This document shows positions 10,671 through 20,800 of a stretch of 64,000 nucleotides of DNA, piece after piece; the first letter of the stretch is position 1, and the number at the start of each line of letters is the position of its first letter. The position numbers and the translations under genes are program-made. The notes below the pieces were generated by a model. That model saw only the letters and a list, made by a program, of their open reading frames with translations, was not told where the DNA came from and did no database searches. This DNA comes from Bacteroidia bacterium (lineage in GTDB: Bacteria; Bacteroidota; Bacteroidia; Bacteroidales; GWA2-32-17), in NCBI GenBank assembly GCA_016218155.1, contig JACREQ010000040.1, positions 1 to 64,000 on the forward strand. The letters run 5' to 3'.

Positions 10671-11177
10671 TCAAATATTATCTATTTCTCGTTTCTTCCT
10701 GAAAAATTCACTAATAATGCCACCACATTCCCCGCTTAATATTCCTCCTATAATCTCTGTTTTTGGGTGATAAATATTTTTGCCAACTAACGAAGCACCG
10801 CGTTTAGGATCGAGAGCACCAAATACTATTTTTTTAAATCGACTCCAGTAACAAGCTCCTGCACACATAACACAAGGCTCAAGTGTTACATATAAGGTAC
10901 ATTCTTCAAGAAATTTTCCATTAATTGCATTCTCGGCTGAAGTTATCGCCTGCATTTCAGCATGAGCTGTAACATCAGTCAAAGTTTCTGTAAGATTATG
11001 AGTTCTTGCAATAATTTTATCATTACAAACAATTACTGCACCAACAGGAACTTCATTCTCTGCTTCTGCTTTTTTGGCTTCTTTAAGCGCCTCGCGCATA
11101 AAATGCTCATCAGAAAAAGGCTGAATATTACTCACAACAATTATATTTTTAGCAAAAGTAAATAATTTTTCTTTCAA
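10671..11177 (-). CDS. tadA: tRNA-specific adenosine deaminase TadA
   Basis: This is a zinc cytidine/adenosine deaminase-fold enzyme. The zinc and catalytic motifs are HAEMQAI (HAE) and PCVMCAGA (PCxxC), and EVPVGAVIV and FGALDPKRGA are typical of TadA, which converts A34 to inosine in the anticodon of tRNA-Arg(ACG). The frame gives 168 residues from an ATG at 11177. Family members usually start close to FSDEHFMREAL, so the GTG at 11133-11135 (154 residues) is a realistic alternative start. A guanine-deaminase role is a less likely alternative. The gene is divergent from the aldehyde dehydrogenase gene, sharing a spacer of about 70 bases. Confidence 0.85.
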   Translation of the reverse strand: MKEKLFTFAKNIIVVSNIQPFSDEHFMREALKEAKKAEAENEVPVGAVIVCNDKIIARTHNLTETLTDVTAHAEMQAITSAENAINGKFLEECTLYVTLEPCVMCAGACYWSRFKKIVFGALDPKRGASLVGKNIYHPKTEIIGGILSGECGGIISEFFRKKREIDNI

Positions 11178-11249
11178 ACTTTTGATTATAAATTTTAGTT
11201 ATTTAACTTATAAAAACTAAATTTGAATTATAATTTTAAATTATTTATT

Positions 11250-12671
11250 ATGTCAGCAAATTATCCTATTTATGTTGGTGGTGAGTTTATTACAACTGAA
11301 CAAAAATTAAAAGTAATCAATTCATATTCTCACGAAGAATTTGCTCAAACGTATATTGCTGGGAAAAAAGAATTAGAAAAAGCAATTGAAAAAGCACAGG
11401 CAGTTAAAAGAACCATGCGCGAACTTCCTGCATTTACCCGCTATGAAATTTTAATAGAAATCGCAGAAAAACTAAAAGTATCGCGACAAAGGTTAGCATT
11501 GGTATTGGCAATGGAAGCTTGCAAACCTTTAAAATATGCTTTAGGTGAAATTGATCGTGCAGTGCAAACTTTTATTGTTGCTGCCGAAGAAACAAAAAGA
11601 TTGCCTGGTGAAATGATGTCACTTGACTGGACCCCAGCAGGAAAAAACAAAGAAGGAATAATCAAGTATTTTCCTTTAGGATTAATTGCAGGCATTGTAC
11701 CTTTTAATTTTCCCTTAAACCTTGCTGCACACAAAATAGCTCCTGCACTAGCAAGCGGAAATTGTATAATTATAAAGCCTGCCCGCTCCACTCCACTCTC
11801 TACTTTAGAATTAGCAAAAATTATTCACGAAACTGCATTACCAAAAGGTGCTTTTTCTGTATTACCTATGGACAGAGAAGCCGGACAACAACTTGTAACT
11901 GATGACAGATTTTCGATGTTATCTTTTACAGGTTCCTCACAAGTTGGATGGAAAATGAAAGCAGAATGTGGAAAAAAGAAAATAGCGCTAGAACTAGGCG
12001 GTAATGCCGGAGTAATTGTATCAGAATCTGCAAATATTGATTTAGCCGTAGCAAAGTGCACAGTTGGAAGCTTTGCATTCTCTGGCCAGGTTTGTATTCA
12101 TATTCAAAGAATATATGTTCATGAGAATATTTTCAATGAATTTATTTCAAAATTTACAGAAATAATTAAAAAATATAAAATCGGAAAACCAGAAGAACCA
12201 GATACAGATATCTCTGCAATGATTGACGAAGAAAATGCAATTCGTGTTGAAGACTGGGTTAATCAGGCAGTAAAAGATGGTGCAAAGGTATTAAGTGGTG
12301 GAAAACGAAATGGTACTGTTTACAAACCAACAATACTCACAAATACCAAACAAGAAATGAATGTTTGCAAATTAGAAATATTTGGACCTGTTGTTACAAT
12401 CGAAAAATATTCTGATTTTAAAAGTGCAGTTGATAGCGTAAACGATTCTGATTATGGCTTACAAGCTGGAGTATTCACAAATTCAATAAGCGAAATGAAT
12501 TATGCATTTAACGAAATTGAAGCAGGCGGAGTAATGATAAACGAAGTTCCAACTTTCCGCGTTGATCAAATGCCTTATGGAGGTGTAAAAAATTCTGGTG
12601 TTGGTCGTGAAGGCGTAAAATTTGCAATTCACGAAATGATGGAACCAAAATTAATGGTAAAGGACTTTTAA
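11250..12671 (+). CDS. NAD(P)-dependent aldehyde dehydrogenase
   Basis: The 473-residue enzyme belongs to the aldehyde dehydrogenase superfamily and oxidises an aldehyde to the acid through a thioester. The catalytic Cys is about residue 282 in SGQVC, the general base Glu about 248 in LELGGN, and the cofactor-site motif VPFNFPLN and the C-terminal EIFGPVV are present. The ATG at 11250 is preferred over the TTG at 11223 because the protein then starts directly at SANYPIYVGGEF. It resembles lactaldehyde, succinate-semialdehyde and non-phosphorylating glyceraldehyde-3-phosphate enzymes. The substrate cannot be assigned. No operon partner is seen; downstream is a set of palindromes before a convergent gene. 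Confidence 0.85.
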   Translation: MSANYPIYVGGEFITTEQKLKVINSYSHEEFAQTYIAGKKELEKAIEKAQAVKRTMRELPAFTRYEILIEIAEKLKVSRQRLALVLAMEACKPLKYALGEIDRAVQTFIVAAEETKRLPGEMMSLDWTPAGKNKEGIIKYFPLGLIAGIVPFNFPLNLAAHKIAPALASGNCIIIKPARSTPLSTLELAKIIHETALPKGAFSVLPMDREAGQQLVTDDRFSMLSFTGSSQVGWKMKAECGKKKIALELGGNAGVIVSESANIDLAVAKCTVGSFAFSGQVCIHIQRIYVHENIFNEFISKFTEIIKKYKIGKPEEPDTDISAMIDEENAIRVEDWVNQAVKDGAKVLSGGKRNGTVYKPTILTNTKQEMNVCKLEIFGPVVTIEKYSDFKSAVDSVNDSDYGLQAGVFTNSISEMNYAFNEIEAGGVMINEVPTFRVDQMPYGGVKNSGVGREGVKFAIHEMMEPKLMVKDF

Positions 12672-12742
12672 AAAAGTTAACAAGTTATTTGTTAAATGTT
12701 ATTTAATCAAGTATGAATACTTTATTAAAAAAAATGGCTGCT

Positions 12743-12794
12743 AGTGGGGATTTAAAATCCCCACTTATATAATTGCGGATTTTAAAATCCGCAA
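12743..12794. repeat. Two adjacent short palindromes of one family
   Basis: Two near-perfect palindromes lie back to back. 12743-12765 has arms AGTGGGGATTT and AAATCCCCACT. 12773-12794 is TTGCGGATTTT followed by AAAATCCGCAA. Both share a GGATTT-AAATCC core, so they look like members of one dispersed palindromic repeat family. They sit between convergent genes. Confidence 0.7.
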
Positions 12795-12805
12795 GAGCAA
12801 AAAAA

Positions 12806-12847
12806 ATAATAAATGGGAAAAGCGAAGACGCTTTTCCCATTTATTAT
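12806..12847. terminator. Strong bidirectional stem-loop between convergent genes
   Basis: A perfect 19-base stem (12806-12824 pairing with 12829-12847) with a four-base AAGA loop carries A-rich and T-rich ends. It lies between the stop of the aldehyde dehydrogenase gene and the stop of the convergent unknown gene, as expected for a shared terminator. It could also be a third repeat-family palindrome. Confidence 0.7.
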
Positions 12848-12875
12848 AAAAAGTATTTAGAAAGAAATTAAAATA

Positions 12876-13403
12876 TTACTCCCCCTTATCCCCAATAAAA
12901 TAATCTTCCGTCCTTTTAAACAAAACATTAAATGAAGTTAAGCTTCCATATATTCTTGTAATATATTGTTGAATATTTACCTTTTCCTCATCGGTCATTT
13001 TACTTGCATTTACACGTTGTTCTAAAGTTCTGATTCTATCGCGAATCATTACTATTTTATGGAAAAATGCATCAATAGGAATTACTTTTTCTTTCAGGTT
13101 TTTATCTCCGGGTCTTAAAATCATTGAACCACCTGTCCATTTGCTACCTAACTGCACATTTTCCTGAATATCAGAATAGCGCTGAATTATTTGCATAAAG
13201 CTTTTTTCGATATCAAAAAGACTAACCAACTCATTTGGAGGTAGAGTTTTATCAAGAACTTCAAAATGTGAAAAATCTTTCGAAATCTCTTTCATTCCCT
13301 CTTCAATAAAGGTAACTGTATAAGAGCTGTATTTAATCTGTACTATAACACCAACTCCAAAAGTGTTATGCTTTATTCTTGAGCCAATTCCTATTTCTTC
13401 CAT
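12876..13403 (-). CDS. Conserved protein of unknown function with Tudor-like N-terminus
   Basis: I do not recognise the function of this 175-residue protein. Residues 5-50 (GSRIKHNTFGVGVIVQI and following strands) resemble the small Tudor/KOW-like barrel at the C-terminus of UvrD/PcrA helicases. The rest (about 65-170) is predicted helical, with a polar segment TLEQRVNASKMTDEEKVN. There is no signal peptide or membrane segment, so it is likely cytosolic. It is followed 44 bases upstream in the sequence by fabD on the same strand, so the two may be co-transcribed with fabD first. Confidence 0.6.
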   Translation of the reverse strand: MEEIGIGSRIKHNTFGVGVIVQIKYSSYTVTFIEEGMKEISKDFSHFEVLDKTLPPNELVSLFDIEKSFMQIIQRYSDIQENVQLGSKWTGGSMILRPGDKNLKEKVIPIDAFFHKIVMIRDRIRTLEQRVNASKMTDEEKVNIQQYITRIYGSLTSFNVLFKRTEDYFIGDKGE

Positions 13404-13447
13404 AGTTTATTTATATTGTTGTCAGGTCTTTCGACCTGACTGATTTT

Positions 13448-14323
13448 TTATGCACTGGCACATGCCATTGCTCTGTCAACTTTTTTAATTAATCCCTGTA
13501 ACACACTACCAGGACCAACTTCAGTAAATGATGAAGCACCACCTGCTATCATATTTTTTACTATTTGTGTCCAACGCACAGGTGAAGTTAATTGTGCTAT
13601 TAAATTTTCTTTTATTTTTTCAGGATTTACTTCTGGTAAAGCATTTACATTTTGGTAAACCGGACAAATTGGATTTGCAAAATGAGTATTACTAATTGCT
13701 GCAGCTAATTCTTTTCTTGCAGGCTCCATTAAAGGTGAATGAAATGCACCTCCAACCATAAGTTTTAATGCTCGTTTTGCTCCACGTTTTGTAAGCTCTT
13801 CTATAGCTTTATCAATTCCTGAAACCGAACCGGAAATTACTATTTGTCCGGGACTATTATAATTTGCAGGCACAACAACATCAGAAATTTCTACACAAAC
13901 CTGTTCAACTATTTCATCATCAATCCCTAAAATAGCTGCCATTGTTGAAGGTTCAGCTTCACAAGCTTTTTGCATTGCCTGTGCACGTGCAGAAACTAAT
14001 CTTAAACCATCTTCAAAAGATAATGTTCCGTTAGCTACCAAAGCAGAAAATTCTCCTAAAGAATGTCCTGCAACCATTTCGGGTTTAAAATTTTCTCCCA
14101 TAGTTTTTGCTAAAATAACTGAGTGAAGAAAAATTGCTGGCTGTGTTACTTTTGTTTGTTTAAGCTCCTCATCTGTACCACCAAACATGATATCTGTAAT
14201 TCTAAAACCTAAAATTTCATTTGCTTTATCAAACATTTCTTTAGCAATAGGATTTGATTCGTAAAGATCTTTTCCCATTCCTGAAAATTGAGCACCCTGG
14301 CCCGGAAATACATATGCTTTCAT
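13448..14323 (-). CDS. fabD: Malonyl-CoA:ACP transacylase FabD
   Basis: This 291-residue enzyme loads malonyl groups onto acyl carrier protein for fatty-acid synthesis in the cytosol. The N-terminal PGQGAQ loop, the nucleophile Ser88 in GHSLGE, the active-site Arg in RAQAMQ and the catalytic His in GGAFHSPLM are all present, and the length is typical. The ATG at 14323, giving MKAYVFPGQGAQ, is preferred over the frame's longer start at 14350, which adds nine unusual residues. It is transcribed ahead of the unknown gene at 12876-13403. Confidence 0.95.
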   Translation of the reverse strand: MKAYVFPGQGAQFSGMGKDLYESNPIAKEMFDKANEILGFRITDIMFGGTDEELKQTKVTQPAIFLHSVILAKTMGENFKPEMVAGHSLGEFSALVANGTLSFEDGLRLVSARAQAMQKACEAEPSTMAAILGIDDEIVEQVCVEISDVVVPANYNSPGQIVISGSVSGIDKAIEELTKRGAKRALKLMVGGAFHSPLMEPARKELAAAISNTHFANPICPVYQNVNALPEVNPEKIKENLIAQLTSPVRWTQIVKNMIAGGASSFTEVGPGSVLQGLIKKVDRAMACASA

Positions 14324-14544
14324 CTTTTTATATTTAAAAATTCGGTGCAAAGATATAGGTTTTAGATATTAAGATTAATGATTATTGTATTAAAAATTAA
14401 CATATTTTTCTCCAACCCCTTTTTTTCGCCATTCAACGAGAAAAATTGCCCATTCGTAAAAAACAATTTTAAAAGGCAAAACGTCAAAAATACTTTTGTC
14501 GCAAAATATCAGATAGTTGAAAAAATGAAAAGCAAAAAAATGTT

Positions 14545-14586
14545 AAACTGCGGAAACTTTTTACATGCAAATAGTTTCCAAAGTTT
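14545..14586. promoter_or_regulatory. Candidate TetR operator (long inverted repeat)
   Basis: Two 14-base arms face each other: AAACTGCGGAAACT at 14545-14558 and AGTTTCCAAAGTTT at 14573-14586. They match at 12 of 14 positions and are separated by 14 bases. The repeat lies directly upstream of the TetR gene and its putative promoter box, the usual place for an autoregulatory operator controlling the efflux operon. The role is inferred from position and symmetry. Confidence 0.6.
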
Positions 14587-14596
14587 AATTTTTATA

Positions 14597-14604
14597 TAAT
14601 TTTG
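14597..14604 (+). promoter_or_regulatory. Candidate Bacteroidota -7 box (TAATTTTG)
   Basis: TAATTTTG fits the Bacteroidota TAnnTTTG consensus and lies 4 bases before the TetR start codon, next to the inverted repeat. If real, the TetR transcript would be nearly leaderless. Confidence 0.4.
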
Positions 14605-14608
14605 CGCC

Positions 14609-15235
14609 ATGAATCCAGAATTAGAAAATATACTCAGTCGCATTTACAACCTGTATTTTAAATATGGGATAAAAAGTGTTACTATGGATGATGTTAGTCG
14701 TGAACTTGGCATCTCTAAAAAAACACTTTACGAACATTTCAAAGATAAAGATGAAATGGTTAGTCAGGTTTTTGAATTAGAAAGAAATAAGGTTTTAAAA
14801 GATTTGTGTGAAATTTTAGGTTGTGCACAAAATGCAATTCTTGAATTATTTCTTATTAATAAATATTTCAGCGAAAAAATAAAAAATTATAACGCAAATG
14901 TTGATTTTGATTTAAGGAAATACCATTTCTCTATTTATGAAAATCATAAAAACAAGGCGCTTGAAGCAATGCATTCACATATTCTTGCAAATTTAAACCG
15001 GGGTATAAAAGAAAAAGTATACAGAAATGATTTTAATGCTGAGTTTATTGCAAGACTTCATGTTTCTAGATTAGTTACAATGCAACAATCTGAAATATTT
15101 ACTATGGAAGAATTACTTGATAAAAGCTGTCATCGCGAATTAATTGTTTATCATGTAAGGGGAATTGCAACTCAGGAAGGAATAAAAATTTTAGAAAAAG
15201 AACTTGAAAACATAAAAAAAGAATCAGAAAAATGA
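14609..15235 (+). CDS. TetR-family transcriptional regulator of the adjacent efflux operon
   Basis: The 208-residue protein has an N-terminal TetR helix-turn-helix (about residues 8-55: YGIKSVTMDDVSRELGISKKTLYEHFKDKDEM) and a helical C-terminal domain for ligand and dimer contacts. Its stop codon overlaps the start of the TolC-like gene by 4 bases (ATGA), so regulator and pump genes are translationally coupled. TetR regulators in this position normally repress their own efflux operon and release on binding a pump substrate. The inverted repeat at 14545-14586 is the likely target. Confidence 0.92.
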   Translation: MNPELENILSRIYNLYFKYGIKSVTMDDVSRELGISKKTLYEHFKDKDEMVSQVFELERNKVLKDLCEILGCAQNAILELFLINKYFSEKIKNYNANVDFDLRKYHFSIYENHKNKALEAMHSHILANLNRGIKEKVYRNDFNAEFIARLHVSRLVTMQQSEIFTMEELLDKSCHRELIVYHVRGIATQEGIKILEKELENIKKESEK

Positions 15236-16638
15236 GAAGTATTTGTATTTTAGTTTTAACGTATACATTAATTACTATTAGCTTTATATCGTTTGCTCAA
15301 AGCGATAGTACAATTCGTGTAAATTTAAAAGAATCGCAGGATTATGCTTTAAAAAATAGTCCGCTAACAAAAAACGCACAACTTGATTTAGAATCGGCTA
15401 AAAAGAAAATTTGGGAAACAACTGCATTTGGTTTACCACAGATAAACGCAAAACTTAATGCAACTTATATGCTAACTGTTCCTGCATCTATTAAATCATT
15501 TTCAGGATTAAGCAACTTGGGAACTTGGATGTATGGTGCCGATCAAGCATTAAACCAATTAGCACCCGGGCAAGGTTTTGGATATTATCCAAATCCAGGA
15601 CCTCCAGAAACCGTTAAAGAAAGTGATATGAAATGGGGGTCAACATTGGATATTACAGCAACTCAACTAATTTTTAGTGGCTCTTATATTGTAGGATTAC
15701 AAACTGCAAAAACATTCAGAAGCTTATCTGAAATCGCATTAACAAAATCAGAAAAAGATTTAAAACAATCTGTATCCAGTGCATATTACTTAGTATTAGT
15801 AGCCGAAGAAAACAAAAAAGTTCTTGACTCTACATATTTCAATACAGAGAAATTAAAATTTAAAATGGAGCAGATGTTTGTTCAGGGTTTTATTGAAGAA
15901 ACAGATGTTGACCAGATGAAATTAACATTAAGCAATTTAAACGATTCAAGAATGATGATTACCCGTCAGGTTGAGATTGCATATAATCTTTTAAAATTTC
16001 AGATGGGATTAGATCTTTCAAAGAAAATTGAACTAACAGATAAAATTGAAAATTTTGTTGATGAAAACAATTTGCAGGAATTATTGATCAAACCATTTGA
16101 ATCATCAGCTACACCAGAAGTTCAGCTACTAGAAAGTCAGGAAAGATTAACTCTATTAAATGTTAAATACAACCAATCAACATACTTGCCTGACATTGCT
16201 GCATTCTATGCACATAATGAAAACTTCAATACACATTCATTATCGTTTACTGCCCCTGATATGATTGGATTATCGGTTAATATTCCAATTTTCAGCTCAG
16301 GAATGAAACATGCAAAAGTACAGCAAGCCAGAATAGCTCTCGATAAAACAAGAATATCTAAAGAACAGGCTTCACAGGGATTAAAATTAGATCACGAGAA
16401 ATCAAAAAGTGAATTAATGTCGGCTCTTGATAAATATAAAACGAGTAAAGAAAACATGAGGCTTTCTGATAAAATTCAGAAACGTACAATAATTAAATAT
16501 AAAGAAGGGATGTCATCAAGTACAGATATTACACAGGTTTCAAACCAATACCTGCAGTCAATGTCAAACTATTTTACATCTATGATGGATTTGCTTAATG
16601 CAAAAGCAAAAATGGAAAAACTTTTGAATCTTAATTAA
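15232..16638 (+). CDS. TolC-family outer-membrane efflux channel
   Basis: The 468-residue protein has a signal peptide (about residues 1-23, ending SFAQ) and the duplicated helical/beta pattern of outer-membrane efflux proteins. Residues 27-60 contain the typical LKESQDYALKNSPLTKNAQLDLE opening, and the C-terminal half repeats the long coiled-coil helices. It would form the trimeric channel that completes a tripartite pump with the adaptor and RND proteins downstream. It overlaps the TetR gene by 4 bases and is followed by the adaptor gene 22 bases later. Confidence 0.9.
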   Translation: MRSICILVLTYTLITISFISFAQSDSTIRVNLKESQDYALKNSPLTKNAQLDLESAKKKIWETTAFGLPQINAKLNATYMLTVPASIKSFSGLSNLGTWMYGADQALNQLAPGQGFGYYPNPGPPETVKESDMKWGSTLDITATQLIFSGSYIVGLQTAKTFRSLSEIALTKSEKDLKQSVSSAYYLVLVAEENKKVLDSTYFNTEKLKFKMEQMFVQGFIEETDVDQMKLTLSNLNDSRMMITRQVEIAYNLLKFQMGLDLSKKIELTDKIENFVDENNLQELLIKPFESSATPEVQLLESQERLTLLNVKYNQSTYLPDIAAFYAHNENFNTHSLSFTAPDMIGLSVNIPIFSSGMKHAKVQQARIALDKTRISKEQASQGLKLDHEKSKSELMSALDKYKTSKENMRLSDKIQKRTIIKYKEGMSSSTDITQVSNQYLQSMSNYFTSMMDLLNAKAKMEKLLNLN

Positions 16639-16660
16639 AAAATTAAAACAATATATACAA

Positions 16661-17773
16661 ATGAACACAAAATTATTAGTTCTAATAGCAACAGTTGTAA
16701 TGTTTACAGCTTGTAGCGGAGATAAAAAAGCCCAGCTCGAAAAAATGAAAGCTGATTACGAAAAACTTGGGAATGACATAAAAGCATTAGAAAGTGAAAT
16801 TAAAAATAATGGTGACACAACTCTTATTGCAAGTAATGCAAAAGTTCCGTTTTTAGAAATTAAAAAAACAACTTTCAGTCATTATATTGAAGTACAAGGA
16901 AAAGTTGATGGAGAAGAAAATGTAATTGCTACATCCCAAGCCATGGGAGTTGTAACAAAAGTTCTTGTAAAAGAAGGTGACAAAGTTTCTAAAGGACAGA
17001 TATTGGCAGAACTTGATGCTGGCATGGTTACTCAAACATTAAATCAATTAAACACACAATTAGTATTTCTAACTGATTTATATAACCGTCAAAAAGCATT
17101 ATGGGATCAGAAAATTGGTAGCGAAGTACAATATCTTTCAGCAAAGAATAACAAAGAAAACATAGAAAATCAAATAAAAACGATAAAAGAACAGGGCGAC
17201 ATGTATAAAGTAACTTCTCCAATTTCTGGTACAATTGAAGAAGCACCTATTAAAATAGGTCAAAGTTTGGCTCCGGGTATGGTTGCATTCAGAGTAATTA
17301 ATTTCAACAGAGTAAAGATTGTATCTGATGTTTCAGAAGTAAATGCAATTAAAATTAAAAAAGGAAATGAAGTAAAAATTACTTTCCCTGAAGACAACAA
17401 AACATTTGATGCAAAAATTGATTTCACAAGTCGTTTTATAAACCCGATTAATCGTACATTCCAAATTGAATCATATGTAAAACCTGGCGAAATTGAGTAT
17501 AGAGCAAATATGATTGCTATAATGAATATTCTTGATTATAGAAATAATGAGGCTTTTGTTATACCAGTAAATCTTATACAGAACGATTCAAAGTCTCAAT
17601 TTGTTTGGGTTGCCTTAAAAAATGATAAAGGTTATACTGTTTCTAAAAAAGTAATTACACAGGGACTAAGTTATAATGGCTTAACCGAAATTATTTCAGG
17701 ATTAAGTGAAGGCGACATTCTGCTTACATCAAACTTATTCGACATAGAAGAAAATCAAAAAATTGAATTGTAG
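16661..17773 (+). CDS. RND efflux periplasmic adaptor (membrane fusion lipoprotein)
   Basis: The 370-residue protein begins with a lipoprotein signal ending MFTACSG, so Cys18 is the lipid anchor. A short coiled coil (about 22-48) follows. The lipoyl-like half-motifs are around 80-115 (GVVTKVLVKEGDKVSKGQIL) and 170-195 (VTSPISGTIEEAPIKIGQ), with a helical hairpin between them, then the beta-barrel and membrane-proximal domains. This is the HlyD/AcrA-type adaptor linking the RND pump to the TolC channel. It is encoded between them in the operon. Confidence 0.93.
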   Translation: MNTKLLVLIATVVMFTACSGDKKAQLEKMKADYEKLGNDIKALESEIKNNGDTTLIASNAKVPFLEIKKTTFSHYIEVQGKVDGEENVIATSQAMGVVTKVLVKEGDKVSKGQILAELDAGMVTQTLNQLNTQLVFLTDLYNRQKALWDQKIGSEVQYLSAKNNKENIENQIKTIKEQGDMYKVTSPISGTIEEAPIKIGQSLAPGMVAFRVINFNRVKIVSDVSEVNAIKIKKGNEVKITFPEDNKTFDAKIDFTSRFINPINRTFQIESYVKPGEIEYRANMIAIMNILDYRNNEAFVIPVNLIQNDSKSQFVWVALKNDKGYTVSKKVITQGLSYNGLTEIISGLSEGDILLTSNLFDIEENQKIEL

Positions 17774-17818
17774 AAATATTTAAATTATCAGCAGAATTAT
17801 TTCTAACAAAGAATAAAA

Positions 17819-20800
17819 ATGAAACTACATAAAACAAAAGAATTCGGACCTACCAGCTGGTCTATTGACAATAAGATGAGTATTTACGTGCTGGTTTTTA
17901 TTATAAGCATTTTTGGAATCTGGAACTATAATACAATTCCCAAAGAACAGTTTCCGGAAATTGTAATACCAACGATTTTAGTAAATACTATTTATCCTGG
18001 TACTTCGCCAAATGATATGGAAAACCTTATATCAAGGCCAATTGAGAAAAACATTAAATCAATAAGCGGAGTAAAAAAAATTACCAGTAACAGTATTCAG
18101 GATTTTTCAACTATAGTTGTAGAATTTAACACAGGTATTGATGTTGCCGAGGCAAAACAAAAGGTAAAAGATGCAGTTGATAAAACCAAATCTTCACTTC
18201 CAAACGATTTACCTGCCGACCCTGCAGTAAGAGAAATTGACATTTCAGAGATTCCTATTATGTACCTCAATATCTCCGGAAACTATCCTCTGGATAAACT
18301 AAAAAAATATGCAGAACTTCTTCAGGACAGAATTGAATCATTAAAAGAAATAACACGTGTTGACATTGTTGGTGCATTATCCAGAGAAATTCAGATAAAT
18401 GTTGATATGTACAAAATGCAAATGTCCGGTTGTACATTTTCTGATATAGAGAGAGCAATTTCTGTCGAAAATATGACAATCTCCGGAGGTACTATTGACT
18501 TGCAGGGAATGACACGCTCAATAAGAATTACAGGCGAGTTTAAAGATATTGAAACAATAAAAAATATTAATTTTAAGAGCAGTGCGGGTGCATTGTTAAA
18601 ACTTAGTGATATTGCAGAAGTAAAAGATTCATTTAAAACACAGGAAAGCTTTGCACGTTTAAACAATGAAAATGTAATCACATTGAACATTGTTAAAAAA
18701 AGCGGTCAAAATCTTTTAGATGCAAGTGATCAGATTAAAGATATAATTGCTGACCTTCAAGAAGAAAAATTACCAGAAGATTTAACAATAACTATTTCGG
18801 GAGACCAATCACGTTTAACAAGAACAACACTTGCAGATTTGAACAACACTATTATTATTGGATTTATTCTGGTAACAATCATCCTTATGTTCTTCATGGG
18901 GCTTACCAATGCTGTTTTTGTAGGATTGGCAGTGCCACTTTCAATGGGAATTGCATATATTGTTATGCCAGGATTTGATTTTACAATGAATATGCTTGTA
19001 ATGTTCTCGTTTATTTTTGCACTGGGAATTGTTGTTGATGATGCCATTGTGGTAATAGAAAATACTCACAGAATTTTCAATCAACATAATGGAAAAATGA
19101 GTATAGGCAAGGCTGCCAAGATTGCAGCCGGAGAAGTATTTGTTCCTATCCTTTCGGGTACGCTTACAACTATTGCTCCATTTTTCCCATTGTTATTCTG
19201 GCCAGGAACCGTAGGTAGTTTCATGTACTTTATTCCTGCAACTCTTATCATCACATTAACTGCATCCCTATTTGTAGCATACATCATAAATCCTGTATTT
19301 GCTGTTCGCTTTATGAAACATGAAAATGAAGAAGAAAAATTAAGCAGCAAAAAAATATTCAGGAATGCTCTGATTATAACTTGTGTATCATTACCTTTCT
19401 ATATTTTTCAGGTTTGGGGTATTGGAAATTTCATAGTGTTTTTAGCACTTCTTTATATTTTTCATAACTTCTGGGGTCAGTTTATTTTACTCAGATTCCA
19501 AAAGAAAACAATTCCAAATATTCTTAAAAAATATGAAAATATTTTACACTGGTCATTAAAGAACAGACGTCCTTATTATTTAATGATTGGATTAGTTGTG
19601 CTGCTTTTTGCAACATTTGTTATAACCGGAATCAAAAAACCAAAAGTAGTTTTCTTCCCGGATAATGAACCAAACAATTTATTTGTATTAATTAAAATGC
19701 CTGTTGGAACAAGTGTAAAAGTTACTGATTCTGTTACAACAATCGTCGAGAAAAAAGTTTTTGAAGTTATTGGCAAACACAATCCTATTGTAGAATCTAT
19801 TATTAGTAATGTTGCACTTGGTGCATCTAGTAATGCTTTTGATTTTGGAACGATAACCCCTAATCAGGGAAAAGTTACTGTAAACTTTGTTGACTTTGCA
19901 AAACGTCACGGAGAAAGTACTTCAAAATATATGGATTTATTAAGTAGATCTGTTAAAAATATTCCGGGTGCACAGATTTCTATTGAGAAACAAAAAATGG
20001 GACCTCCAACAGGTAAACCCGTTAATATTGAAATTAGTGGCGAAAATCTTGAAGAACTTATAGACGCCTCTGTACACTTTAAACGTTATCTTGATTCTTT
20101 AAACATACAAGGAATAGAATTATTGAAGTCTGATTTCGAACAAGGTAAACCTGAAATCATTATTGACATTGATCGCGAGAGAGCAAATAGTGAAGGCATT
20201 ATGACAGGTCAGGTTGGTGGTGAACTTAGAACCGCTGTATATGGAAAAGAAATAACAAAATACCGTGAAGGCGAAGATCAATATCCTGTGCAGTTACGAT
20301 ATTCAGAAGAAACAAGAGAAAATATTGATAAACTTTTAAATCATCGCATCACTTATCGTGATATGAATAGCGGTATGCTTAGAAGTATTCCACTATCATC
20401 TGTTGCTAAAATCAGATATCAGAATTCTTTTGGAGGAATTAAAAGATATAATTTAAAACGCGTAATTACTCTATCATCAGACATTACTTCAGGGTATACT
20501 GCAAATGAAATTGTTGCTAAAATAAATAAAGCAATTCCTGGTTTCCAAAAAAGTGAAAACATTGAAATTAAATTAACAGGTGAGCAGGAAGATCAGGCTG
20601 AAACCATGGGATTCTTATCAAAAGCTATGGTATTAGCATTACTATTAATATTCTTTATTCTAATAACACAGTTTAACTCATTTGGAAAATCGGTTATCAT
20701 TCTTTCAGAAGTAATATTCAGTATAATTGGAGTATTGTTAGGATTTATTATTTTTGATATGACAATCTCAATAATTATGACCGGATTAGGAGTTGTTGCT

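Noticed and set aside
14378-14599. 73-residue open frame before the TetR gene
   Set aside because: It spans the operator and promoter region, has no family pattern and has low-complexity composition.
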